Below, piece by piece: positions 8,570 through 15,727 of a stretch of 64,000 nt of DNA. The stretch lies in NCBI GenBank assembly GCA_963662905.2, contig CAXXFD010000002.1:124001-188000 (forward strand). The letters run 5' to 3'. Origin of the DNA: G963662905 sp963662905 (GTDB lineage: Bacteria > Bacteroidota > Bacteroidia > Bacteroidales > WRLA01). The position numbers and the translations under genes were made by a program. The notes beneath the pieces were generated by a model. The model was not told where the DNA came from, searched no databases, and saw nothing but the letters and a program-made list of their open reading frames with translations. Every line of letters begins with the position of its first letter. Position 1 is the stretch's first letter.

Positions 8570-10063
8570 CTACCGGTCAAAAAGGCGGGTCATAAACGCC
8601 AGTATATCCGCATTATTTTCATCCCAGCCGCTATCAGTAAACCGCCATTGCCAGTTTCCTCCTGATGTTCCGGGAATATTCATGCGTCCTTCTTTATCAA
8701 GACCAAGGATGTCCTGAAAAGGAACAACCGCATATTTAGCAACGGACGACCAGGCCAAACGGATCATTTTCCAATGGATATCGGTTCCGTCAGTGGCCAG
8801 ATAGGTATGCACATTATCTTTTGCAAAATCTTCAATTTCGTTGTACCAGCCAATGGTCGTATTATTATCGTGCGTGCCGGTATAGACCACTGCATTGCGC
8901 ACATAATTATGTGGCAGATATTGATTTCCATCTTTACTGTGGAATGCAAAATGCAGGACTTTCATTCCCGGGAAGCCGCAGCGATCGCGCAATTCTTCCA
9001 CATCGGGCGTAATCACGCCAAGGTCTTCGGCGATAATCGGCAGTTTGCCCAGTTTTTCTTCCACCACACGGAAAAGGTCATAGCCGGGGCCATCAATCCA
9101 TTTCCCGTTCATAGCGGTTTCATCGCCCCATGGCACCGACCAATAAGCTGCAAAGCCCCTGAAATGGTCAATCCTAAGGATATCATAAAGGTCGAAACAA
9201 GCCAGGATTCGCTCTACCCACCAGTCATATCCACGGTTTTTCAAGGCATCCCAATCGTATAGCGGATTGCCCCAAAGCTGACCCGTTGCGCTGAAATAAT
9301 CCGGCGGAACACCGGCAACTGCTTTTGGCATGCGGTTTTCATCGAGCTGAAAAACCTCAGGACGGCTCCAGGCATCGGCACTGTCCAAAGCCACATATAG
9401 CGGTAAATCGCCTATTATGCTGATATTCTTCTCTTTGGCATAGGCACGGATTTTTCTCCACTGCTTAAAAAAGAGGAACTGGCAGAATTTATAAAACTCT
9501 ATTTCACTCTTTTTCGCCTGCCTGATATTTTCCATTGCAGACTCGTGGCGCATTCGGTATGCATCCGTCCACTCAAACCAGGGCTTCCCTCCAAAATGAT
9601 CTTTCAAAACCAGGAACAGTGCATAATCATCAAGCCATGCTGCATACTGCATGCTAAACTCAGTATAGCCGCTTTTCAAGTCTGCAAACTCATGCTCGGT
9701 AAACTTTTGATAGGCTTTGCGCAATGTTTTATACTTCTGTTCGATGACCGGGCCATAATCCACTTTGGTTAGATCTGAGGATGGATTTTCCGGAATATCT
9801 TCATGCCGGAGCAGTCCGTGTTCCACCAAATCCTGCAAATCGATGAGTATGGGATTTCCGGCAAAAGTGGAAAAACACTGGTAAGGTGAATCGCCATAAC
9901 CGGTATGCCCCAGAGGTAATATCTGCCACAATTTCTGCCGGGCTTTTTCGAGATAATCGATCCATTTATAAGCTGCTGCACCTAAGGTACCTATCCCCTC
10001 TTTTCCCGGAAGCGAGCTGGGGTGCATTAAAATTCCGCTGTATCTTTTCATATCCTGTTCCAT
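8570..10063 (-). CDS. malQ: 4-alpha-glucanotransferase (amylomaltase, GH77)
   Basis: 497 residues, the usual size for a GH77 enzyme. It disproportionates maltooligosaccharides, transferring alpha-1,4-glucan segments and releasing glucose in the cytoplasm. Landmarks are the N-terminal SGILMHPSSLPGKEGIGTLG, GDLPLYVALDSADAW, the nucleophile region LRIDHFRGF, the acid/base region PIIAEDLGVITPDVEEL, and YTGTHDNNTTIGW with the third catalytic Asp. An alternative start four codons inside (MKRYSG, 10051) is equally plausible. It lies 19 bp behind a GPH-type sugar transporter on the same strand, giving a two-gene maltose/maltodextrin use operon. Confidence 0.95.
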   Translation of the reverse strand: MEQDMKRYSGILMHPSSLPGKEGIGTLGAAAYKWIDYLEKARQKLWQILPLGHTGYGDSPYQCFSTFAGNPILIDLQDLVEHGLLRHEDIPENPSSDLTKVDYGPVIEQKYKTLRKAYQKFTEHEFADLKSGYTEFSMQYAAWLDDYALFLVLKDHFGGKPWFEWTDAYRMRHESAMENIRQAKKSEIEFYKFCQFLFFKQWRKIRAYAKEKNISIIGDLPLYVALDSADAWSRPEVFQLDENRMPKAVAGVPPDYFSATGQLWGNPLYDWDALKNRGYDWWVERILACFDLYDILRIDHFRGFAAYWSVPWGDETAMNGKWIDGPGYDLFRVVEEKLGKLPIIAEDLGVITPDVEELRDRCGFPGMKVLHFAFHSKDGNQYLPHNYVRNAVVYTGTHDNNTTIGWYNEIEDFAKDNVHTYLATDGTDIHWKMIRLAWSSVAKYAVVPFQDILGLDKEGRMNIPGTSGGNWQWRFTDSGWDENNADILAFMTRLFDR

Positions 10064-10082
10064 AGAATGCTTAGAATATTTA

Positions 10083-11600
10083 TTATTTTTTATCTGTGGT
10101 ATCTTTTACAAACATCACGGTAACTGCCGAAATCATCATGGAAAATCCTCCGATGATGAGCGCATAAATAGGTTCGCCACCAAAAACACTTCCAATCAGA
10201 AATCCAAGGATACTGGCAGCCAACATTTGGGGTATGACAATAAAAAAGTTGAAGATCCCCATATAAACGCCCATTTTACGAACCGGCAAAGCACCGGTAA
10301 GAATGGCATACGGCATGGAAAGGATGCTGGCCCAGGCCAGTCCGATTCCCAGCATGGAAAAAATGAGGTAATCTGGATCCTGGATAAAATAAACAGAAAT
10401 AAGGCTGATACCACCGATAATCAGTGATATCATATGCGTCACTTTCCGGCTGGTTTTTTTGGCAATTACCGGCAATAAAAAAGCGAAAGCCGCCGCAAAA
10501 GCGTTGTACCAGGCAAACATAACGCCTACCCAATCAGCGCCATCATTATATAATTGTGAAGCGGTATCTTCAGTACCATAAATGTGCGATGTTACCGCTG
10601 CTGTTGTATAAATCCACATACTAAAAAGCGCAAACCAGCTAAAAAACTGCACAATAGCGAGTTGCGACATTGTTTTTGGCATTCTGAGCAAATCCATCTG
10701 GATGTGCACAAAACCATTGTCGGAACGGTTAATTGATGTCAAGTAACCACTGACCAACTGAACCAGGCCAAAAACGGCAATGCCCACAGTAACAATATAG
10801 AGTTCCGCAGAAAGGCCGAACCAAAACACAGGGAAACTCAATACGAGGCCAATCAGGAGGGCGATGGAGCCTGTACGATAAAAACGTCCCATAAAAGGCT
10901 TTGGATCATCACTCTGCTCGTCTTCAGCCGCTTCCATTTCCGGATGTTCCGAACGTTGATATTCTTCCAGTTTTTCCGGAGGATATTCTTTGGAGGTAAA
11001 AACCGTAACCAATACAGCGATAAAAAACACAGCGGCTCCTGTAAAATAGGAAAGCTGCACCGATAGCGGGATTTCTCCTTCGGCAGCAGTATTGGCAACA
11101 TCAAACCAATTGGTGAGCACATACGGCAGGTAGGATGCAACAAAAGCCCCAATACCGATAAAGAAACTCTGCATCGCAAAGCCGGTTGTGCGCTGTTCAT
11201 CGGGCAGCATATCCCCAACAAATGCGCGGAAAGGCTCCATGGAAACATTAATGGACGCATCCATGATCCAAAGCATACCTGCGGCAATCCATAATGTAGG
11301 CGACATCGGCATAAAAATTAAAGCGAGAGAGGCCAGGATTGCTCCAATCAGGAAAAAAGGCCTCCGACGACCAAGCTTGCACCAGGTTTTGTCGCTCATA
11401 TGGCCAATAATTGGCTGCACGATCAAACCGGTAACCGGTGCGGCAATCCACAAAATCGGGATATCCTCTATGGAGGCACCAAGCGTTTCAAAAATTCGTG
11501 AAGTATTTGCATTTTGAAGGGCAAAACCAAATTGAATGCCCAAAAACCCGAAACTCATGTTCCAGATTTGCCAAAAAGATAAACGGGGCTTTTTTGTCAT
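10083..11600 (-). CDS. MFS sugar transporter, GPH/SLC45-like (maltose-type)
   Basis: 505 residues with about 12 membrane spans and a charged cytoplasmic loop in the middle (EYQRSEHPEMEAAEDEQSDD). The motif GHMSDKTWCKLGRRRPF between spans 2 and 3 is the signature of SLC45/GPH-like major facilitators, and the preceding SFGFLGIQFGFALQNANTSR is characteristic of the Bacteroidota members. These act as sugar-proton symporters for maltose or sucrose. The downstream malQ supports maltose or maltodextrin. No polysaccharide hydrolase or SusCD pair is present nearby, so the pair probably handles imported oligosaccharides. The start ATG is 180 bp from the next gene on this strand. Confidence 0.9.
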   Translation of the reverse strand: MTKKPRLSFWQIWNMSFGFLGIQFGFALQNANTSRIFETLGASIEDIPILWIAAPVTGLIVQPIIGHMSDKTWCKLGRRRPFFLIGAILASLALIFMPMSPTLWIAAGMLWIMDASINVSMEPFRAFVGDMLPDEQRTTGFAMQSFFIGIGAFVASYLPYVLTNWFDVANTAAEGEIPLSVQLSYFTGAAVFFIAVLVTVFTSKEYPPEKLEEYQRSEHPEMEAAEDEQSDDPKPFMGRFYRTGSIALLIGLVLSFPVFWFGLSAELYIVTVGIAVFGLVQLVSGYLTSINRSDNGFVHIQMDLLRMPKTMSQLAIVQFFSWFALFSMWIYTTAAVTSHIYGTEDTASQLYNDGADWVGVMFAWYNAFAAAFAFLLPVIAKKTSRKVTHMISLIIGGISLISVYFIQDPDYLIFSMLGIGLAWASILSMPYAILTGALPVRKMGVYMGIFNFFIVIPQMLAASILGFLIGSVFGGEPIYALIIGGFSMMISAVTVMFVKDTTDKK

Positions 11601-11784
11601 AATACAATCAGCATTAAGGTTTTATCTGTAAAGCCCGCTGCTTCAACCGCGCATAAGCTTCATCTCCATCAGCTGGTTTATTAGCTGGTGCGCAAGACTT
11701 TATAGACAATAATTATTTAGACTGCTCAAAAATACGGAATAAATTGGGTTTCCGGCTATTTTCAAAGATTTTCTTAGACATAAA

Positions 11785-12573
11785 CTACTTTACTTTAGGA
11801 TTGCCCATCCCCTGCAATTTTAAGCTTCGGCTCACCTGAATGTCTTCCTCCGGATCAAGCGGTGGGCCAACTGGAAGGATCAGTTCCCTGCTGTTATTTC
11901 GTGGGTTTTTTATTTCAGGGCTGATGGGATAGGCATTCATCAATTCGGAAGGGTATGCGCGCAGCATGGAAGTAATATCGCTTAAAGCCGTTTTGGGATG
12001 TATCCATTTCTGTTCCCACTGTTGTGGCAGAATAACCGGGCTCCGATGGTGTGGCAGACGTTGCATCAACTGATTTGCCACACTTGTGATTATTGCGAAG
12101 GAATGGACCTCCTCCCCGCTTTCGGGATTTTTCCAGATGTCCCAAATTCCTGCCATAGCAAAAGGCCGGACTTTATTTCTCAGATAAACCAAAAATGGTT
12201 TACTGAGCTTTTCCGTAATCGTGCCTTCGATAAAAGCATCGGCTATAACCAAACAACGCTGCGACCGGATGGGTTTCCTGAAAGCAGGCTTGTTGATAAT
12301 ATCCAGCCCCCCTGTATATTCCGGATTGTTTTCCTTGTTTTTATCGCCCTCGGAGCGTGCATTAATGAAAAGCTGATTTTTTTTTGCCCAAAAAGGGGTC
12401 AGGCCAAAACGGGACATCCGAAGGGTATTTCCATCTTCGTATGTAAGGATAGCCGCAGATTGGCCGGGAGAAATATTATAGGAAGGAACATAGCTGGAAG
12501 CACCCTGAAAAGCACAGTTAAAGCGCTTTTCAAGAACTTCCACCTTTTGTACGAGAATGTATCGCCCACACAT
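11785..12573 (-). CDS. SRAP-domain protein (SOS response-associated peptidase, YedK/HMCES family)
   Basis: 262 residues beginning MCGRYILV, so the catalytic Cys2 is exposed once Met1 is removed. The family forms a DNA-protein crosslink with abasic sites in single-stranded DNA and shields them during replication. Further conserved features are PSYNISPGQSAAIL, ARSEGDKN, the glutamate region RCLVIADAFIEG (RCL-PADGFYEW in classical members), ITSVANQLM and LPHHRSPVILP, which holds the active-site His. The window's central region also encodes an EndoQ-type repair nuclease, but the two genes are not linked. No operon partner is visible; the neighbours on both sides are separated by non-coding DNA. 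Confidence 0.93.
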   Translation of the reverse strand: MCGRYILVQKVEVLEKRFNCAFQGASSYVPSYNISPGQSAAILTYEDGNTLRMSRFGLTPFWAKKNQLFINARSEGDKNKENNPEYTGGLDIINKPAFRKPIRSQRCLVIADAFIEGTITEKLSKPFLVYLRNKVRPFAMAGIWDIWKNPESGEEVHSFAIITSVANQLMQRLPHHRSPVILPQQWEQKWIHPKTALSDITSMLRAYPSELMNAYPISPEIKNPRNNSRELILPVGPPLDPEEDIQVSRSLKLQGMGNPKVK

Positions 12574-12610
12574 ATTTCAGAATTATTTTTCCTGTTTGAA
12601 AAAGCTTTCC

Positions 12611-12698
12611 TATTTTTGTACGGGCTGTCCTGCCAATTTATCTGCAACGCCTTGTCATGATTATTGGTTCCTTGCTTTTAAGGACAGCCCTTTTTTTT
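12611..12698 (+). ncRNA. candidate small RNA with own promoter and terminator
   Basis: TATTTTTG (12611-12618) matches the -7 consensus TAnnTTTG and predicts a start near 12622. There GGGCTGTCC (12622-12630) begins. It pairs perfectly with GGACAGCCC (12682-12690), which is followed by eight Ts (12691-12698). Inside, CCAAT (12633-12637) can pair with ATTGG (12663-12667). No ORF of note fits inside the roughly 70-nt transcript. It is divergent from the SRAP gene. The -33 region is only a T-tract (12586-12590). It could instead be a lone terminator, but no upstream plus-strand gene exists to terminate. Confidence 0.5.
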
Positions 12699-12897
12699 GA
12701 AAGGTTGGGTCACTGCTGCATTATTCACAAATTTTTCTATTCCGAAGGCAAAGTGCTTCAATGATAAGGGATGCGATAATTATATTGCTCAAAACATTAG
12801 CTATAACGACGCTCTATTTCTCTTATATTATTTTGTTTTGAGATGGTGAGGCTGCCGGATTTGCATGAAAAACGACAACACAAAAGCAGGCTAGCAC

Positions 12898-12920
12898 AAA
12901 AAAACCCGCAACAGCGGGTT
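12898..12920 (-). terminator. intrinsic terminator of the 12.9-13.6 kb gene
   Basis: AACCCGC (12903-12909) and GCGGGTT (12914-12920) pair around a 4-nt loop. On the minus strand the stem is followed by seven Ts. It lies 26 bp past the stop codon of the gene at 12946-13614. Confidence 0.85.
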
Positions 12921-12945
12921 CATTTTTTATGGAAAGGTATTCCTA

Positions 12946-13614
12946 TTATCCGATCAGGTTATTTTCACGGACAAATTTTTCAAAGAAGTGGAAACCTTTT
13001 TGCTTTAACTCATTAAATATTTTATACTTTTCTGCACCGGTAGTAAAGACCAATGAACCTAGTTGCATCACGCTATCTGTGGCAATACGCAAATCGTTTA
13101 ACACATTGTTTACATCTTCATCTTCTTTCATAAACAAACGACTGTAAACATACTCCGTATAAACCATATCATTGATACCGAGTTCCCGGAAAACGCGTTT
13201 TCTGGGGGCATTTTGCTCCCGTGCCTCAATCAATAATTTTATTGCTGTTTCGTCATCTGTAATCTTTTTAGACGAAGCGGCCTTTTTCGGCACACTACTT
13301 TTCTTTACGGTTTCTTCTACTGCAGCTTTATCATTATTTTCAGGTTTCATGCTTCCCATTGTTATGGTGCGGCCTTCCTTGTTCAAACGTATAAGCGCTT
13401 CATTAATAGTGTCATCACATAAAGGCTTATGACTAAATTCACGGATTATTTCACGTGACCTATCTTTATTAATAATACTAAAATTTTCAAAAATATCAGA
13501 CTCTAAAGCCAATACTTCTTCCTGTATTTCAGGATTTTCTTCAGCGCCACCCAACATCATCAGTTTATAAGTCAAAACATGATAATACTTTAGCACAAGC
13601 ACATCTATATTCAT
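12946..13614 (-). CDS. hypothetical protein, 222 aa
   Basis: No family recognised. The protein has an N-terminal helical block (residues 1-80, LVLKYYHVLTYKLMMLGGAE, acidic). A low-complexity Lys/Ser/Ala linker follows (about 95-120, VKKSSVPKKAASSKKITDDE). The second helical block begins AIKLLIEAREQNAPRKRVFRELG and ends in an amphipathic tail. No signal peptide or membrane span is seen, so it is probably cytoplasmic. It is a stand-alone gene with its own terminator and more than 300 bp of AT-rich DNA upstream. The two-domain-plus-linker build suggests a binding protein, but function is unknown. Confidence 0.75.
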   Translation of the reverse strand: MNIDVLVLKYYHVLTYKLMMLGGAEENPEIQEEVLALESDIFENFSIINKDRSREIIREFSHKPLCDDTINEALIRLNKEGRTITMGSMKPENNDKAAVEETVKKSSVPKKAASSKKITDDETAIKLLIEAREQNAPRKRVFRELGINDMVYTEYVYSRLFMKEDEDVNNVLNDLRIATDSVMQLGSLVFTTGAEKYKIFNELKQKGFHFFEKFVRENNLIG

Positions 13615-13934
13615 ATCGCTATATTTTATTTGTTATTTTCCCAATAAGTCTGTAAAAGTACAGCCTTTTTATTGATTGGGCAAGCAAATTACAAATTATT
13701 TTAATATTCCATTAAATTTTTATCAATCGAGCATCTATAAATATAGGCCAAACATTATAAAATCAGCATCTTAATGGCAGATATTAGCAAGTAAATTTTC
13801 ACATTGGAACAAAATAATAATTCATCAGAATCGATATAATCAGAAACCAAAAGAAGAACACAAAAGCAAGGATATCATAATTAATTATCTGATAATAAGA
13901 TAATTAATAATATTAACTAGTTAAAATAATGAAT
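13615..13934. other. AT-rich intergenic region with two palindromes
   Basis: Upstream region of the 222-aa hypothetical gene. It contains ATTAATTATCT (13882-13892) mirrored exactly by AGATAATTAAT (13900-13910), and a perfect 12-bp palindrome TTAACTAGTTAA (13915-13926). Neither has a T-run, so they look more like protein-binding or cruciform sites than terminators. No gene was found here. Confidence 0.5.
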
Positions 13935-13965
13935 AAAAAAAGCCGTCCTTTTTGAGGGCGGCTTT
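13935..13965 (-). terminator. intrinsic terminator of pruA
   Basis: AAAGCCGTCCT (13939-13949) pairs with AGGGCGGCTTT (13955-13965) over 11 positions, with a T-run on the minus strand. It lies 25 bp past the pruA stop codon. Confidence 0.9.
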
Positions 13966-13989
13966 GGTATAATATTCTAAATACAAAGT

Positions 13990-15618
13990 TTATACATCCA
14001 ACCAGGGATATTTGAAATCAACGGCAGGATCATAAACTTCCTTAATGTTACGTGGGTTAGTCCAACGGATAAGATTCAGGTAGGAACCTGCTTTATCGTT
14101 TGTACCGGAAGCACGCGAACCACCAAATGGCTGCATACCAACAACAGCACCTGTCGGTTTATCGTTTACGTAAAAGTTACCGGCAGTGTAGCGCAGACGT
14201 TGCGTAATCATATCAGCAGCATAGCTATCCTGAGCAAATACAGCTCCGGTCAATGCATAAGGAGAAGTTGTATCACAAAGTTCAAGGGTTTCGTCCAGTT
14301 TGTTGTTGTCATATACATAAACAGTAAGTACCGGGCCAAAAATCTCTTCTTCCATTGATTTGAAACGTGGATTGGTAACTTCAATAATTGTTGGCTCAAC
14401 AAAATAACCAACCGACTTATCACCATTACCACCGGCCACGATAGTAGCTTCAGAAGACTCTTTTGCAAAATTGATGTACGACATGATATTGTCAAAGGAA
14501 GTTTCATCAATTACTGCGCCCATGAAGTTTTCCGGGTTTGTGATATCCCCCATTTTCACTTCCTGGAGCATTTCGAGCATATAATCCCTCACGTCGTTCC
14601 AAAGCGATTTAGGAACATACATACGTGATGCGGCAGAACACTTTTGTCCCTGGAATTCAAAGGCGCCACGAATTGCATTGGCAGCAACAGCTTTTGCATT
14701 TGCGGATTCATGTACAAAGATGAAATCTTTACCACCGGTTTCACCTACAATACGTGGATACGACTTATAATTAGGCAGGTTTGCAGCAGTAGCCTGCCAG
14801 AGATGGTTAAATGTATTATTTGATCCGGTAAAATGGATTCCGCCCATATCTTTATTGCTCATAACATGCTTACCAATAAGGGAACCGCGTCCGGGAATAA
14901 AGTTAACAACTCCATTGGGCAAACCGGCTTCTTTGAAGATTTCCATCAGATAGTAGTTGGAAAGCAAAGATGTTGTGGCAGGTTTCCAAACGGTAGTAGT
15001 ACCCATTTGAGCGGGAGCCAGGTTTAAGTTTGCAGCAATTGCAGTGAAGTTAAACGGAGTTACTGTAAAAACAAAACCTTCCAGCGGACGGTATTCGAGG
15101 CGGTTGAGGTGATCTGCTCCGGCATTTGGCTGATCGGAATAAATCTGGCTGGCGTAATGGGCATTATAGCGCAGGAAGTCTGCTGCCTCACAAGCAGCTT
15201 CGATTTCAGCCTGGTGCATGGTTTTGCTCTGTCCGAGCATTGTAGCAGCATTGATCAGGTCGCGATGCTTGCCGGTAAGCAGTTCAGCTATTTTCAGCAT
15301 AATTGTGGTGCGCTTTTCAACAGAAAAGTTTGACCATTCCTTATGGGCAGCCATAGCTGCATCAATAGCCATTTTCACTTCTTTTTCGCCAACCTTATGA
15401 TATTTGGCAAGTACGTGCTTGTGATTATGTGGCATCACAACATCACCAAGGTCTCCGGTGCGCACTTCTTTGCCACCAATAATCAGCGGGATTTCTATCT
15501 CCTGCTCTGATTGTCTTTTTGCTTCATTCAGGAGATCTTCACGCTCGGGAGATCCTTTGACATAGCCTCTTACCGGTTCGTTTTCCGGCATTTCAAAAAA
15601 ATACATTGAATTGTTCAT
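13990..15618 (-). CDS. pruA: 1-pyrroline-5-carboxylate dehydrogenase
   Basis: 542 residues, the normal length for the monofunctional enzyme. It oxidises glutamate-semialdehyde/P5C to glutamate with NAD+, the second step of proline breakdown. Aldehyde dehydrogenase motifs are EGFVFTVTPFNFTAIAANLN, TTVWKPATTSLLSNY, GGIHFTGSNNTF, the catalytic Glu in VGETGGKDFIFVH, and the catalytic Cys in FEFQGQKCSAASRMYVP. MQPFGGSRASGTNDKAG near the C-terminus is typical of PruA. No proline dehydrogenase gene lies beside it. It is a single-gene unit with its own terminator. An alternative start at the fifth residue (MYFFEMP) is possible. Confidence 0.96.
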   Translation of the reverse strand: MNNSMYFFEMPENEPVRGYVKGSPEREDLLNEAKRQSEQEIEIPLIIGGKEVRTGDLGDVVMPHNHKHVLAKYHKVGEKEVKMAIDAAMAAHKEWSNFSVEKRTTIMLKIAELLTGKHRDLINAATMLGQSKTMHQAEIEAACEAADFLRYNAHYASQIYSDQPNAGADHLNRLEYRPLEGFVFTVTPFNFTAIAANLNLAPAQMGTTTVWKPATTSLLSNYYLMEIFKEAGLPNGVVNFIPGRGSLIGKHVMSNKDMGGIHFTGSNNTFNHLWQATAANLPNYKSYPRIVGETGGKDFIFVHESANAKAVAANAIRGAFEFQGQKCSAASRMYVPKSLWNDVRDYMLEMLQEVKMGDITNPENFMGAVIDETSFDNIMSYINFAKESSEATIVAGGNGDKSVGYFVEPTIIEVTNPRFKSMEEEIFGPVLTVYVYDNNKLDETLELCDTTSPYALTGAVFAQDSYAADMITQRLRYTAGNFYVNDKPTGAVVGMQPFGGSRASGTNDKAGSYLNLIRWTNPRNIKEVYDPAVDFKYPWLDV

Positions 15619-15727
15619 ACGATCAAGTGTTTTAGCGAAATACGTTTGTAGTATCTTGTATTGCGCGCAAATTTAATTTTTTTAAACAAAATACATGCTC
15701 TGTTTCTTCAAAATTTAGGTATCCGGA

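Noticed and set aside
11601..11784. Minus-strand frame ending ADGDEAYARLKQRALQIKP just upstream of the sugar transporter, possible 3' end of a lost gene
   Set aside because: Only about 30 codons read plausibly and no family could be named; it may be chance.
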